The notes: generated from the letters alone by a model not told the origin. A stretch of 64,000 bases of DNA from Varibaculum cambriense (GCF_002848005.1 NZ_PKHX01000006.1:89229-153228), one strand, 5' to 3'; positions 19,019-29,741 are shown, numbered from the stretch's first letter. A program made the numbers and translations.

Positions 19019-20360
19019 TTGATTCCCCTTCTTTGGCTACCAGGTGATCTTCCCCGGCACTCGCCCGCACCAAGGAGCGCGGACTGGGAGGTAGTACTTG
19101 CCCCGGCATGGGTGGCACCGGGTATCCGCCTTTGAAAGCGTCAAAAGGCTCGCTGGCAGCGGCATCCTTTTGTGCTTGCTTTTCCAGGGCTTTGCGATCC
19201 GCCTTGCCCCCGGTTATCCAAATAATGATGAGGACAACTACGAAGACTGCCGCAATCGCCATCATTCTTTGCGAAATGCTGCCGATGCCGTAGACGCTAA
19301 CTACCCGCATCACGACTACCACTACCATCCAGGCAATCGATACCGGCAGCAAGATCTTCCAACCGAGCATCATGAGCTGGTCATAGCGAACCCGCAGCAG
19401 GGTGCCGCGTACCCAAATCATGAACCACATGACCGCCCAGACTTTGATTCCGAACCACAGGAACGGCCACAGCCCACTATTGAGCGCGCCTCCCAGAATG
19501 GCGTCACCGCCGGGGAAACGCCAACCACCCAGGAACAGGGTTACGCAGATACCGGATACGTTAAACATGTTGATGTATTCCGCCAGGTAGAACCAAGCAA
19601 ACTTCATCGAAGAATACTCGGTCATATGTCCGGCAACGATCTCGCCCTCACATTCGGGCAGATCGAACGGCAAACGGTTAACTTCTCCCATCATCGAAAT
19701 CACGTAGATTACGAAAGCCGGGAAGAGGGCGATGCACCACCACAGAGGGGTCTGCGCGGCCACAATCTCCGAGGTCTTCATGGAACCGGAGACTACGAAC
19801 ACCGATACCAGGGACATTCCCATTGCCAGTTCGTAGCTGATTACCTGCGCGGCGGAGCGAGTCGCGCCATAAAGCGGCAGGTGTCCATTGGACGCCCAGC
19901 CGCCGAGGATAATGCCGTAAACTCCTAATCCCGCAACGGCGAGCATATACAGCACCGCCACATTAGAGTCGGTCAGCTGCATCGGGGTCGAAAAACTCCC
20001 AAAATGCAAATCGGGACCGAAAGGAATAACTGCATAGATGCAGAAGGCACAAGCGGCGGTGATGACCGGGGCCAGCAGATAGAGCACCTTGTCTACATTC
20101 CGTTTGAAGATGTCTTCTTTAGTTAGTAGCTTGATGGCGTCAGCAAGTGCCTGGAAAAGACCTAACGGGCCGTGCACATTCGGCCCCGGTCGGGTCTGAA
20201 TACGCCCCAGGCCGCGCCTTTCCACCCACAGGGCCATAATCACACTGATAATCAGCCACGCCACGATGAATACTGCCTTAATTAGGGTTATCCACCAGGT
20301 GTCGTTACTGAAATCAGCGGCACCAGTACTACTTGCGCTTAGCAGGATTGCGGTATTCAC
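19011..20360 (-). CDS. nuoH: NADH-quinone oxidoreductase subunit H
   Basis: 449 residues. The eight-to-nine-helix quinone-chamber subunit, with [21 protein letters not shown] and the conserved acidic loop [23 protein letters not shown]-terminal extension of about 60 residues, rich in Pro and charged residues, is typical of actinobacterial NuoH. Start overlaps the nuoG stop by four bases. Confidence 0.97.
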   Translation of the reverse strand: MNTAILLSASSTGAADFSNDTWWITLIKAVFIVAWLIISVIMALWVERRGLGRIQTRPGPNVHGPLGLFQALADAIKLLTKEDIFKRNVDKVLYLLAPVITAACAFCIYAVIPFGPDLHFGSFSTPMQLTDSNVAVLYMLAVAGLGVYGIILGGWASNGHLPLYGATRSAAQVISYELAMGMSLVSVFVVSGSMKTSEIVAAQTPLWWCIALFPAFVIYVISMMGEVNRLPFDLPECEGEIVAGHMTEYSSMKFAWFYLAEYINMFNVSGICVTLFLGGWRFPGGDAILGGALNSGLWPFLWFGIKVWAVMWFMIWVRGTLLRVRYDQLMMLGWKILLPVSIAWMVVVVVMRVVSVYGIGSISQRMMAIAAVFVVVLIIIWITGGKADRKALEKQAQKDAAASEPFDAFKGGYPVPPMPGQVLPPSPRSLVRASAGEDHLVAKEGESNE

Positions 20361-22960
20361 TGCTGCACCTCCGCATTGGGCTCTAACTGGACTAAGGCGC
20401 CACTGGTGACGCCCAAAGATTCATGCACATGAGAGCGGGCTGAGCACTCAGGTACCCACACCACACGCTGTGGCATTTTGGTTAGTACCACGGGCAACTG
20501 GATTTGTCCGCTGTCTGTTTTCAACTTGATAGCGCTACCGGCGCTGATACCAAACTCTTGCGCAGTTTCCGGGCTGATGCGCGCAAAAGATGCGCGCCCG
20601 GCCGCTTGCATATCGGTGGCTCCTACCTGCAAAAGACCTTCATCGATCTGAGTCTTATGGCAGGTGAGCACCACTTGCTTACTGGGGGGAGTTACCAACT
20701 CGGCAGGAGTGGCACCTTCAAACGCCACCCGCTGGCCGTCCCAGTCCAAGAGCTCATTAGCTTCCGCGTAAAGAGACTTGAGGGAATCAATCCCCAATTC
20801 CACTCCCATAACTTGGGCTAGTTTGCCCAGCACTTCCCAGTCCGGCATATCTTGGGAAACCAAGGCTTGCCCGAAGGGACGCAAGCGCCCTTCCCAGTTA
20901 ATAAAGGTGCCGGGTTTCTCCGAAACCGGTGCTACCGGGAAGACTACGTCAGCTGCCTGGGCGGCCGGCGTCAGATTAACTTCCAGGGAGACTACGAAGG
21001 AGGCCGCAGCTAAGGCTTTTTGCGCTAACTCTTGATCTGGTAGGTCGCGCAAGTCTAGACCGCCGAGCACCAGGGCAGACAGTTCCCCAGAGCAGGCGCC
21101 CTCTAGAATCTTCTGCGTGTCACGTCCAGGCGTATCTGGCAGTTGCGCATTCCAAGCGGCCGCTAGGTCACTGCGGGCTTCCGCGTCCCGCGCATCGCGT
21201 CCGAAGGGCAATAGGCCAGGCAACGCGCCGGCTTCCACTCCCCCGCGTTCACCGCTACGGCGCGGAATCCAAGCTAGCCGGGCTCCACTGCGAGCTGCCA
21301 AATCATTAACTGCGCTGAGTAGTCCGGGAACGGTACCGGCACGTTCACCAACTACGATTACTGCGCCTTCGCCTTGCAGGCCGGCAAAAACGGTCCCGAA
21401 GTCTCCTTCGGACTCCGCTTTTACATTGGCTACTACTTCCGGCTCGGTTCCCGGAGCTGCAAACAGAACTGTGGCGGCAGTTTTCACCGAAGAGGGAGAG
21501 GCGAAGGGAGCCACCGTGGCCACCTTTACGTTTCCAGAACGTACCCCTTTACGTAGCCGCAAGAATACGGCACCGCATTCGTCCTCGGGCTCGAAACCAA
21601 CCAATAACACTTGACCAGCTTTTTCCAGGTCAGAGTAGGTTACCGGCATACCCGCACCCGCAAAATAGGCGCCTAAGAAAGTTTCTTCTTCCCGCCCAGC
21701 CGCGCGGGTACGCTGATCAATATCATTAGTTCCGCAGACAACGCGAGCAAACTTAGACCAGGTGTAGGCGTCCTCGAAAGTTAGCCTGCCACCAGGAAGG
21801 AAACCAACTTTTCCTTTCCCGGCGGCTGCCAGTCCCTTCGCGGCGCGGTCAAAGGCATCCGACCAGGAGGTAGGTACCAGTTTGCCGTCCTCGCGCACCA
21901 GCGGAGTCTTAATCCGGGAAGGCTGGAACTGCCACTGGTAACCGAAACGATCCTTATCGGTGATCCACTCTTCGTTTACCTCCAGATCTTGTTGCGCCAT
22001 CCGCCGGGTAACTACCCCGCGACGAATATCGGTACGCAAAGCAGAACCAGAAGCATCCTGTTCGGTAACTCCCCGAGTTGAAACCAAATCGAAGGGGCGT
22101 GCCCTAAAGCGGTAACGCTTCGAGGTCAGTGCCCCTACCGGGCAAATCTGAATAATATTGCCCGAGAAGTAAGAGCTGAAGAGGCGACCGGACTGGTCTT
22201 TCTCATCCACTCCGGCGCCGATGGCCGCGGGAGAAGAAAGCGGAGCGGGTTTGCCGTGCGAATCCGAAAGCGCCGCGGCCTCGGGATTGAGGCGAAGGCT
22301 CGGCTGAGAGCCGTCAGAATCGGAAATCCCCAAGATTTCCTGGTCGAAAGCGCCTACGTTTTCGCCCATGAAATCGTGGTCGTCACGCGGAGAGGAACCG
22401 CCGCCGCGTCCTTGCAAGGCGATGAAAGAGTCACCCGCAATCTGGTTAGCGAATCGCACACACCGTTGACACAGTACGCAGCGTTCCCGGTCAATCAAAA
22501 TCTGGCTGGTTAGCTCTACCGGCTTGGGCCATAGCCGCTTTTCATCACTAAAGCGGGTATGCAAGGTGCCATGCGACATGGCTTGATTCTGCAGCGGGCA
22601 TTCCCCGCCCTTATCGCAAATCGGGCAATCCAAGGGGTGATTAATCAACAGGAATTCGGTAATCCCGTGTTGAGCTTTCTCTGCTACTTCGGAAGTCGCA
22701 GCAGTTTTTATTTCCATCCCGGCCATCGCGGTCATAGTGCAGGCCGGCTGGGGCTTGGGCATCGGGCGCACCACGCCATCACGCCCCGGCATCGCTACCT
22801 CTACCAGGCACTGCCGGCAGGCGCCCGCCGGATCCAGCAGCGGGTGATCGCAAAAGCGCGGAATATGAATTCCTAGTTTCTCAGCTGCCCGGATTAGCAG
22901 CGTACCTTTAGCGACCTCAATGTCTTGGCCGTCAATATTGATTTGGACTTGCTCACTCAC
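20357..22960 (-). CDS. nuoG: NADH-quinone oxidoreductase subunit G, N7 cluster ligands absent
   Basis: 867 residues. The N1b [2Fe-2S] ligands (C37, C48, C51, C74), the N5 motif (H108, C112, C115, C121) and the N4 motif (C161, C164, C167, C273) are intact. The molybdopterin-oxidoreductase-like domain follows. Where most actinobacterial NuoG proteins have the N7 ligands CxxCxxxC plus a later Cys, this protein has T299, D302, S306 and T334, so N7 cannot form. An insertion of about 60 low-complexity residues lies between N4 cysteines 3 and 4 (roughly 200-260). N7 is off the main electron path in other bacteria, so activity should survive. Overlaps nuoF and nuoH by four bases each. Confidence 0.96.
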   Translation of the reverse strand: MSEQVQINIDGQDIEVAKGTLLIRAAEKLGIHIPRFCDHPLLDPAGACRQCLVEVAMPGRDGVVRPMPKPQPACTMTAMAGMEIKTAATSEVAEKAQHGITEFLLINHPLDCPICDKGGECPLQNQAMSHGTLHTRFSDEKRLWPKPVELTSQILIDRERCVLCQRCVRFANQIAGDSFIALQGRGGGSSPRDDHDFMGENVGAFDQEILGISDSDGSQPSLRLNPEAAALSDSHGKPAPLSSPAAIGAGVDEKDQSGRLFSSYFSGNIIQICPVGALTSKRYRFRARPFDLVSTRGVTEQDASGSALRTDIRRGVVTRRMAQQDLEVNEEWITDKDRFGYQWQFQPSRIKTPLVREDGKLVPTSWSDAFDRAAKGLAAAGKGKVGFLPGGRLTFEDAYTWSKFARVVCGTNDIDQRTRAAGREEETFLGAYFAGAGMPVTYSDLEKAGQVLLVGFEPEDECGAVFLRLRKGVRSGNVKVATVAPFASPSSVKTAATVLFAAPGTEPEVVANVKAESEGDFGTVFAGLQGEGAVIVVGERAGTVPGLLSAVNDLAARSGARLAWIPRRSGERGGVEAGALPGLLPFGRDARDAEARSDLAAAWNAQLPDTPGRDTQKILEGACSGELSALVLGGLDLRDLPDQELAQKALAAASFVVSLEVNLTPAAQAADVVFPVAPVSEKPGTFINWEGRLRPFGQALVSQDMPDWEVLGKLAQVMGVELGIDSLKSLYAEANELLDWDGQRVAFEGATPAELVTPPSKQVVLTCHKTQIDEGLLQVGATDMQAAGRASFARISPETAQEFGISAGSAIKLKTDSGQIQLPVVLTKMPQRVVWVPECSARSHVHESLGVTSGALVQLEPNAEVQQ

Positions 22961-24270
22961 AGGGCGCCTCCTTTATTAAAAACCTCCGAGGCGGCGGGCG
23001 GGAAGGCCTCCCACCAGGGAGTGGTATATCCGGCCTCGAACTCTTCGCGGAACTTGTCGATTCCGCTGCGCACCGGGGTCGCCGCCGCATCACCGAGGGC
23101 GCAGAAGCTGCGTCCGGCGATATTGTCGGCAATATCGTAAAGCAGGTCTACATCGCCCTCTTGACCTTTACCGGCCTCTAAGCGGTGCAATATTTGCTTC
23201 ATCCAATAGGTACCCTCGCGACAGGGGGTGCATTTACCGCAAGATTCATGCTGGTAGAAGTCAGTCCAACGGCTAATCACGCGCACCACGGAAGTGGTGT
23301 CATCAAATACCTGCAGGGCACGGGTCGCCAACATAGAACCGGCGGATGCTACGTCCTCATAAGTTAAGGGGACATCCAGGTCAGCTTCGGTAAATAGCGG
23401 AGTCGAAGAGCCACCCGGAGTGTAGAACTTCAGGGTGTGACCGCCTCGAATCCCGCCGGAGTACTCCAGCAGTTCCCGCATAGTAATCCCGAACGGCGCC
23501 TCATATAGACCCGGGTGTTTAACGTGACCAGACAGGTTAAACATGCCGTACCCTAGGGATTTATCTTGCCCCATCGAGGCGTACCATTCCACCGAATTAC
23601 GGAACACCGTGGATACTTGGGCAATGGTTTCGGCGTTGTTAATTACCGTCGGCCGCGCATAGAGCCCCTTGACTGCCGGGAAGGGCGGTTTTAGACGGGG
23701 GTGACCCCGCTTGCCTTCCAAAGAATCCAGCAGCGCGGTTTCTTCCCCGCAGATATAGGCACCGGCTCCGGCGTGGGCAATCAACTTCAGATCTCCCAAC
23801 AGCCCGGCATCTTCGGCCTCTTTAATGGCTACTAACAGGCGGTTATAGGCGTGAACAACTTCGCCGCGGATATAGATAAAAGCATGATCGCAACCGATAG
23901 CCAAACAGGTGATCGCCACCCCCTCAATTACCGCATGTGGGTTAGCCAGAATCATCGGGATATCTTTGCAGGTACCCGGCTCGGATTCGTCACAGTTTAC
24001 GGTCAGGTAACGCGGACCGCCGTCATCGGGCGGCAGGAACGACCATTTCAGACCGGTACCGAAACCGGCACCGCCGCGCCCGCGCACGCCCGCTTGCTTA
24101 ACCGCATCTAGAATCTGCGGCGGCTCCATTTGCTTGGCTTTTTCTAGGCCGGCGTAACCACCAGTTTTCTGGTAGGCCTTAAGCGTCCAGCTCTCTGGTT
24201 CCCGATACTGTTTAGTGATAATCGGGGTCAGCGGAATCCGGCGGATCTCAGACTTTCCGTTTTCGCTCAC
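22957..24270 (-). CDS. nuoF: NADH-quinone oxidoreductase subunit F (NADH and FMN site)
   Basis: 437 residues. The NADH/FMN-binding loop GRGGAGFGTGLKW and the N3 [4Fe-4S] motif ESCGKCTPCREG with a later Cys (RSFCALGDAA) are present. It oxidises NADH and passes electrons to N3. Residues such as YICGEETALLDSLEGKRG are the family hallmark. Overlaps nuoE by four bases. Confidence 0.97.
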   Translation of the reverse strand: MSENGKSEIRRIPLTPIITKQYREPESWTLKAYQKTGGYAGLEKAKQMEPPQILDAVKQAGVRGRGGAGFGTGLKWSFLPPDDGGPRYLTVNCDESEPGTCKDIPMILANPHAVIEGVAITCLAIGCDHAFIYIRGEVVHAYNRLLVAIKEAEDAGLLGDLKLIAHAGAGAYICGEETALLDSLEGKRGHPRLKPPFPAVKGLYARPTVINNAETIAQVSTVFRNSVEWYASMGQDKSLGYGMFNLSGHVKHPGLYEAPFGITMRELLEYSGGIRGGHTLKFYTPGGSSTPLFTEADLDVPLTYEDVASAGSMLATRALQVFDDTTSVVRVISRWTDFYQHESCGKCTPCREGTYWMKQILHRLEAGKGQEGDVDLLYDIADNIAGRSFCALGDAAATPVRSGIDKFREEFEAGYTTPWWEAFPPAASEVFNKGGAL

Positions 24271-25061
24271 TTGTCCGCCTCCTTGTGTTCAGCAGAGGAA
24301 TGCTCCTTGCCGACCGGATCTTTTCCGGCCTGATTAGCAGCACCGCCCGAAGCTGTTTCCCCAGCCTGAGCAGCTTCAGATTTTTCGAACTGCTCGGGAT
24401 CGGGAGCTTCCATGCCTTTTTCTTCAGCTACTTGTAGTCCCCACAGACTGGCGGGACCGGCAGCTACGCCCTGGTTGGCAGTCTCGGGATTGGGGAATCC
24501 GGCCAAAATCCGGCTGGCCTCTTTAAAAGTAGGAGCCGCCTCGGATCCCCGCGTAGGATGTACCGGTTTTCCGGCTTTAATATCGCGCACCAGCTGTACG
24601 GCAGATTCGGGAGTTTGATTATCGAAGAACTCCCAGTTAACCATGACTACCGGCGCATAGTCGCAGCCAGCGTTACATTCTAACGCTTCCAGCGTGATCT
24701 TGCCGTCAGCGGTGGTCTCATCATTTCCGACTTCTAGTTCTTTTTCTAGAGTTTCCATGATGTTATCCCCGCCGAGGACGGCGCAGAGAGCGTTAGTACA
24801 TACCCCCACGGTATATTCGCCGTTAGGGTGGCGTTTGAACTGAGTGTAGAAGGTGGCCACCGCGCTAACTTCCGCGCGTTGACAGTTAAGAATATCGGCG
24901 ATTAGTCCAATCCCGTTGGCAGTCACATATCCGTCGATGCTCTGCACCAGGTGCAGCAGCGGGATCATCGCGCTGCGTTCGTGACCCTCAGGGTAGCGAG
25001 CAATGATTTCCGCTGCTTCAGCACGGAACTTTTGCTCGACCTCGAAATCGTAAAAACTCAT
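24267..25061 (-). CDS. nuoE: NADH-quinone oxidoreductase subunit E with long C-terminal tail
   Basis: 264 residues. The thioredoxin-like N-terminal 165 residues bind the N1a [2Fe-2S] cluster; ligands are in VGVCTNALCAVLGG and LEALECNAGCDYAP. The remaining 90 or so residues are hydrophilic and low in complexity, ending in a His/Glu/Lys-rich tail (GKEHSSAEHKEADK). The tail has no known role. Stop overlaps nuoF by four bases; the start abuts nuoD. Confidence 0.96.
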   Translation of the reverse strand: MSFYDFEVEQKFRAEAAEIIARYPEGHERSAMIPLLHLVQSIDGYVTANGIGLIADILNCQRAEVSAVATFYTQFKRHPNGEYTVGVCTNALCAVLGGDNIMETLEKELEVGNDETTADGKITLEALECNAGCDYAPVVMVNWEFFDNQTPESAVQLVRDIKAGKPVHPTRGSEAAPTFKEASRILAGFPNPETANQGVAAGPASLWGLQVAEEKGMEAPDPEQFEKSEAAQAGETASGGAANQAGKDPVGKEHSSAEHKEADK

Positions 25062-26431
25062 TAGCGATCGACACCTCCCAAGACGGGATCCACACTGGCC
25101 AGCGCCACGATCAGATCAGAGATCGTACCGCCCTGAGCCATTAGGGACAAGGACTGCAGGTTAGCAAAGCTGGGGTCACGGAAGTGTGCCCGGTAGGGAC
25201 GCGTGCCCCCGTCGGATACCACGTGTACTCCCATCACGCCTTTAGCGTGTTCCACCAGCTGGGTGGCCTGGCCAACCGGGGCTCTAAAGCCTTCGGTTAC
25301 CAACTTGAAGTGCTGAATCAAAGACTCCATGGAGTTACCCATGATCTCTTTGATGTGTTCGGGAGAGTTACCTTGGCCATCGGTACCTACGCTTAGTTGT
25401 GCTGGCCATTTGATTTGCGGATCGGAAATCATCACCGGTTCTCCCTCGGTTTCATCTAGGCGCTCTAGCACCTGGTAGATGATCTTGAGGGATTCGTAGC
25501 ATTCGTCGAAGCGAACCACGGTGCGGTTATAGGCATCGGACTGGTCAGCTACGGGAACGTCGAACTCGAAGTTTTCATATCCGCAGTAGGGCTGCATCTT
25601 GCGCATATCTAAGGGGTAGCCACCAGCGCGAACTGAGGGGCCAGTCAGCGACATTGCCATGATGGCCGACATGGGCATGACTGCCGCATCGCAAAAACGT
25701 GCCTTAAAGATCGGGTTCTGCAAGGTCAGATCTTGCAGCTCGTTAATATCGCGGCGCGTCTTGGGAAGCAGATCGCGAATATATTCGGTGCACCCAGGGG
25801 GCAAATCTTGCGCCACCCCACCGGGACGGATGTAGGCGTGGTTCATACGCAAACCGGTGATCTGTTCGAAAATCCGCAGGATTTCTTCACGACCTCTAAA
25901 CCCGATGGTCATCATGGTAGTGGCGCCCAGCTCGTTACCGCCGGTAGCAATCGCCACTATATGTGAGGCAATCCGGTTGAGCTCCATCATCAGGATGCGG
26001 ATTAGATTTGCCCGCTCCGGGATTTCAGCGGTTTTCTTTAGCACTTTTTCTACTGCGAGGCAGTAGGCGACCTCTTGGAAGAAGGGAGCTACATAGTCCA
26101 TCCGGGTACAGTAGGTAACCCCCTGCGTCCAGGTACGGTATTCCATGTTCTTTTCGATACCGGTATGCAAATACCCGGTACCTACCCGCACGTCGCGAAC
26201 ATATTCCCCATCGAGTTCCGCAATCAGGCGCAACACCCCGTGGGTAGAGGGGTGAACCGGCCCAATATTCATCACGATTCGCTCATTGGCGAGTTTTTCG
26301 ACTTCGGAAGCCATTTCTTCCCAGTCTCCGCCATGCAAATCATATTGCGGAGTGTCCTCGGTAATTAGACTGTCGAGGGCGGGTCCGGCAGCTCTAAGCA
26401 GCGGGCTGTTGTTTTCGTCGGTGTATTTCAT
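25061..26431 (-). CDS. nuoD: NADH-quinone oxidoreductase subunit D
   Basis: 456 residues, the 49-kDa-type subunit that with NuoB forms the quinone site at the end of the peripheral arm. It is related to the large subunit of NiFe hydrogenases but lacks the metal cysteines. Motifs: [14 protein letters not shown] (quinone-site histidine), [25 protein letters not shown]. The N-terminus has about 40 extra residues before the core. Confidence 0.97.
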   Translation of the reverse strand: MKYTDENNSPLLRAAGPALDSLITEDTPQYDLHGGDWEEMASEVEKLANERIVMNIGPVHPSTHGVLRLIAELDGEYVRDVRVGTGYLHTGIEKNMEYRTWTQGVTYCTRMDYVAPFFQEVAYCLAVEKVLKKTAEIPERANLIRILMMELNRIASHIVAIATGGNELGATTMMTIGFRGREEILRIFEQITGLRMNHAYIRPGGVAQDLPPGCTEYIRDLLPKTRRDINELQDLTLQNPIFKARFCDAAVMPMSAIMAMSLTGPSVRAGGYPLDMRKMQPYCGYENFEFDVPVADQSDAYNRTVVRFDECYESLKIIYQVLERLDETEGEPVMISDPQIKWPAQLSVGTDGQGNSPEHIKEIMGNSMESLIQHFKLVTEGFRAPVGQATQLVEHAKGVMGVHVVSDGGTRPYRAHFRDPSFANLQSLSLMAQGGTISDLIVALASVDPVLGGVDR

Positions 26432-27184
26432 TTAGCTGTATGACCTCCGCGAATCGGCGGGCGGGACTGTCGCGCCCTTAAATTGCACCGGAATACCGCC
26501 TAGCGGATAGTCTTTCCGCTGTGGGTGTCCTACCCAGTCGTCGGGTAAAGCAGTTCTGGTCAGACCGGGATGACCGGTAAAGATAATGCCCATCAAATCC
26601 CAGGTTTCCCGCTCCCACCAGTCATTTCCCGGATAGGTAGCTACCACCGAGGGAATCCGAGGATCAGATTCCGGGCAGGTAACTTCTACGCGCAGCTGGC
26701 GGTTGTGGGTTGCTGAATAAAGCATATAGGCAGCGTGCAGTTCTTTTCCGGTGTCATGCGGATAATGCACGCCGTTGACTCCGAAGCAGATCTCAAAACG
26801 CAGATCTTGATCATCGCGGAGCCACCTGGCTACCTGGGGCAGGTGCTCGCGGGCGATGAAAATAGTCAGCTCATCATTATCGACTACTACCCGCTCGATT
26901 ACCTCCCCTATTTCCAGGTCAGACTGTTCAATTAGCTCTTCTAAGATATCTACGACTTCGTCGAACCAAGAGCCATAGGGACGTCCGCTTTCGCCAGGCA
27001 TCTGCCGATGCTGTTGCATCTGGGTAAAACCGGTGGTGTCCCCGTCATCATGTACCCCGAACAGACCGTGGCGTGTACCCATATCTGAGCCGCCCGTAAA
27101 ACCGCGCGGAGCGGTTACCTCGACTGCTACTGGCCCGTCCTCTACATCGGAATGGAGGACTACCGTTTTGTCGTCTTCGCTCAC
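26432..27184 (-). CDS. nuoC: NADH-quinone oxidoreductase subunit C
   Basis: 250 residues, 30-kDa-type subunit of the peripheral arm. The family signature [20 protein letters not shown] and the C-terminal [15 protein letters not shown] are present. An N-terminal region of about 70 residues precedes the core, as usual in actinobacteria. Start overlaps nuoB by four bases. Confidence 0.96.
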   Translation of the reverse strand: MSEDDKTVVLHSDVEDGPVAVEVTAPRGFTGGSDMGTRHGLFGVHDDGDTTGFTQMQQHRQMPGESGRPYGSWFDEVVDILEELIEQSDLEIGEVIERVVVDNDELTIFIAREHLPQVARWLRDDQDLRFEICFGVNGVHYPHDTGKELHAAYMLYSATHNRQLRVEVTCPESDPRIPSVVATYPGNDWWERETWDLMGIIFTGHPGLTRTALPDDWVGHPQRKDYPLGGIPVQFKGATVPPADSRRSYS

Positions 27185-27741
27185 GCCAACAGTCCTTTCA
27201 TCTGGGAGGTAGGAGTCGCTTCCAAGGCCGCCTTTTCGGCTTTACGGGCGATCTCCAGCCGTTCTTTTTGAGTAATCGGAGTGCGGTAGTGGATTTGATC
27301 CCACAGCACCATAATCGCGTGGATCAGGGCTTCGGGCCGCGGGGGGCATCCAGGCAGATACACATCTACCGGCACCACGTGGTCACAGCCTTGCACTACC
27401 GCGTAGTTATTGAATACCCCGCCGGAGGAAGCGCAGGCTCCCATGGAGATGACCCATTTAGGCTCCGGCATGGCGTCGTAGGCGTTGCGAATAATCGGCG
27501 CCATCTTCCAGGAAACCCTTCCGGATACGATCATCAGGTCGGCGTGGCGCGGAGACGCGCGGAAAACTTCCATCCCGAAACGGGAAATATCGAAACGCGG
27601 GGTGCCGGTGGCCATCATCTCGATAGCGCAGCAGGCCAGCCCCATAGTCACCGGCCAGACACTAGCTTTACGGTTAAGTCCCATAAACTTGTCTAGGCTG
27701 GTGAGAGCGACTCCTGCCGGCAGCTCATTATCAAAAGACAT
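27181..27741 (-). CDS. nuoB: NADH-quinone oxidoreductase subunit B ([4Fe-4S] N2)
   Basis: 186 residues. Binds the terminal cluster N2, with the tandem cysteines [11 protein letters not shown] and further ligands in [12 protein letters not shown] and [10 protein letters not shown]. It hands electrons to menaquinone at the NuoB/NuoD interface. It lies 21 bases after nuoA with a GGAGG-type site (GTACAGGAGGTACAG) before its ATG. Confidence 0.97.
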   Translation of the reverse strand: MSFDNELPAGVALTSLDKFMGLNRKASVWPVTMGLACCAIEMMATGTPRFDISRFGMEVFRASPRHADLMIVSGRVSWKMAPIIRNAYDAMPEPKWVISMGACASSGGVFNNYAVVQGCDHVVPVDVYLPGCPPRPEALIHAIMVLWDQIHYRTPITQKERLEIARKAEKAALEATPTSQMKGLLA

Positions 27742-27762
27742 GCTGTACCTCCTGTACCTCTC

Positions 27763-28131
27763 TTAATAGTCCAGTCCGCCGCGGCGCCACTCATAAATAT
27801 AGGGCACCAGCACCAACACAATAAACAGTAGGATGTCGATCAATACCGGAATGGCCATCACCTGACCAAAGTGTCCGATTGATACCGCGAACGGGTAGAG
27901 GAACACCATTTCCACGTCGAAGACAATGAACGTCATCGCAATCAAGTAGTACTTAATCGGAAAACGTCCGCGTGCATCCTCGTGAACATTGGGGTCAATC
28001 CCGCATTCATAAGTCGCCAGTTTGGTACGGGTCTTGCGGCCCGGCCCGAGAACTGCGGACAGCACCAGACCGCCGACGGCCAGCACAATCGCGACCGCAC
28101 CCATGATTAACAGTGATGCCGATGGACTCAT
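27763..28131 (-). CDS. nuoA: NADH-quinone oxidoreductase subunit A, first gene of the nuo operon
   Basis: 122 residues, three helices. The loop YECGIDPNVHEDARGRFPIKYYLIAMTFIVFDVEMVF region holds the conserved cysteine and the FDVE glutamate facing the quinone cavity. ATG 28131 is preceded by GTGGAGG. It is the promoter-proximal gene of a 14-gene operon plus the polyprenyl synthase. Confidence 0.97.
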   Translation of the reverse strand: MSPSASLLIMGAVAIVLAVGGLVLSAVLGPGRKTRTKLATYECGIDPNVHEDARGRFPIKYYLIAMTFIVFDVEMVFLYPFAVSIGHFGQVMAIPVLIDILLFIVLVLVPYIYEWRRGGLDY

Positions 28132-28189
28132 TTGGCCTCCACATCCTTTTCATCCACTCCGCCAACGATGGCGAAGCTACTACTGTAGT

Positions 28190-28208
28190 TTCCGGTTAGA
28201 TTCCGGTT
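28190..28208. promoter_or_regulatory. Tandem 8-bp repeats in the leader region upstream of nuoA
   Basis: TTCCGGTT occurs at 28190-28197 and again at 28201-28208, an 11-bp period (one helical turn). It lies about 60-75 bases upstream of the nuoA start, in the 103-bp gap after menJ. Such tandem sites can be bound side by side by a regulator; no family is assigned. Confidence 0.35.
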
Positions 28209-28234
28209 CGGTTGTTCTTTCTGACCGATATTCT

Positions 28235-29524
28235 TCATGACGGTATTACCACCTTAGTCAGAATTCGCAGCACCCTATCGGAGGCTACTCCACCGCGGCG
28301 TTCATAACCATCAGAAAGCATTTTATGGACAAAGCGCATCAGCGCCGGTTTATCCAACCCGTACTTGGTACAGGCGTGCATAATTTTGGGATTTTCGATT
28401 AGGCGCACAAACACGCGACCCAAACTGTAGTAACCCCCGTATTGATCTTGCAGGTCACGAGGATATTCGTGGAGGGCGAGTTCAGATTGTGCCCGCGAAG
28501 TCCGTCCCAGCGCCTGGATTAAAGCATCAGCGGCACGCCGTCCGGCGAACATTCCCGGAGCAATTCCTTCCCCATTGAAAGGAGACACCATTCCGGCGGA
28601 GTCACCGACCAAAAGTAGCCCATTTTCGTAAGCCGGTTTGCGATTAAATGCCATTGGCAGGGGGGCGGAACGTAGCGAACCCACCATATTTTCTTCAGTC
28701 AGTCCCCATTCTTCCGGCAGATTGGCTACCCAGCGGTGGAAGATTTCTTTATACGGCAATTTAGTGGATTGGGCTCCCGAGGATACTGACCCTAGTCCCA
28801 CATTGACCAACCCGTCACCCATCGGGAACAGCCAACCGTATCCGGGAAGCAAATTGGATTTGCCGGGCTTGCCATCCCACAGTTCCAAGTGAGATTCCAT
28901 CATGGTTTCGTTGCCGCGAGGGGAACGGAAATAGGCTCGCGCCGCTACCGCCAGCGGACGATTCTTGAGGGGGCTGCGCCCTTGCCGCGAGGCTAGGCGG
29001 GCATTTGCCCCGGAACAATCCACCACATATTGCGCACGGAAACTGACTTCCTGTTTTTTCCGAGTCTCGGGGTCACGCTTAATCGCGCTGACCCCGCTAG
29101 CATATCCGTCACCGTCGGTAAGTAAGTCCTGAACCACCGTGTTTTCCACCAGCCGGGCACCCGCGGCTACTGCCTGGTCAATTAGCCGGTGATCTAGCTG
29201 GGTGCGTTGACGGGTAAGCCCATAGGCAGGCAAGGAGCCAGTTTTCGGCCAAGGCAAAGTAATCCGATGCCCACCCCCGATTACGCTCAACCCGTAATTG
29301 GGTTGCCAACCCTCTGCCAAGGGATTGATCCCCATCGCCAAAATTTCTTTAACCGCTGCCGGGGTTAACCCGTCACCGCAGATTTTGTCACGCGGGAAAG
29401 CAGATTTTTCTAGCACCAGGACGTCAATGCCGGCTTTAGCTAGGTGATAGGCGGTGGCAGCCCCGGCCGGGCCAGCACCCACAACCAGCACCTGACAGTG
29501 ATCGTCTGCTAGCTGATCGGCCAT
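28235..29524 (-). CDS. menJ: Geranylgeranyl-reductase-family flavoprotein, probable menaquinone reductase
   Basis: 429 residues from ATG 29524, chosen because GGGAGGGG sits 9 bases before it. An ATG at 29548 would add eight residues. The FAD-binding N-terminus VVGAGPAGAATAYHLAKAG, the DKICGDGLTP motif and GDSAGMVSPFNGEGI are those of the geranylgeranyl reductase/MenJ family. In mycobacteria MenJ saturates one isoprene unit of menaquinone, and its gene neighbours menaquinone and prenyl synthase genes, as here. The symbol is by family and context. Membrane-peripheral location is likely. Confidence 0.85.
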   Translation of the reverse strand: MADQLADDHCQVLVVGAGPAGAATAYHLAKAGIDVLVLEKSAFPRDKICGDGLTPAAVKEILAMGINPLAEGWQPNYGLSVIGGGHRITLPWPKTGSLPAYGLTRQRTQLDHRLIDQAVAAGARLVENTVVQDLLTDGDGYASGVSAIKRDPETRKKQEVSFRAQYVVDCSGANARLASRQGRSPLKNRPLAVAARAYFRSPRGNETMMESHLELWDGKPGKSNLLPGYGWLFPMGDGLVNVGLGSVSSGAQSTKLPYKEIFHRWVANLPEEWGLTEENMVGSLRSAPLPMAFNRKPAYENGLLLVGDSAGMVSPFNGEGIAPGMFAGRRAADALIQALGRTSRAQSELALHEYPRDLQDQYGGYYSLGRVFVRLIENPKIMHACTKYGLDKPALMRFVHKMLSDGYERRGGVASDRVLRILTKVVIPS

Positions 29525-29715
29525 GCCTGATCGCCCCTCCCGTGCCATCTATCGTTCCTGCCTCTACCCTGATGTAAGTAAGCAAACCGAGGGTTTTAGG
29601 CAGTCTCCTCACGCCTATCCTAGGCTAACCTGCTTTTTTATTTGCCTAAAGTCACAGAGATTTACGCTGGCAAACCTTTTTTCCAGGGATCTTAGTCCCC
29701 GACATATTCTAAGTG

Positions 29716-29741
29716 ATTAAGTAAGGGATTTATTACTTAAT
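29716..29741. repeat. AT-rich dyad between menG and menJ
   Basis: Nine-bp arms ATTAAGTAA / TTACTTAAT around an 8-base centre, in the 288-bp stretch between menG (stop 29813) and menJ. It lies about 190 bases upstream of menJ. It has no GC-rich stem, so an operator is more likely than a terminator. Nothing else is seen in this stretch. Confidence 0.45.
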
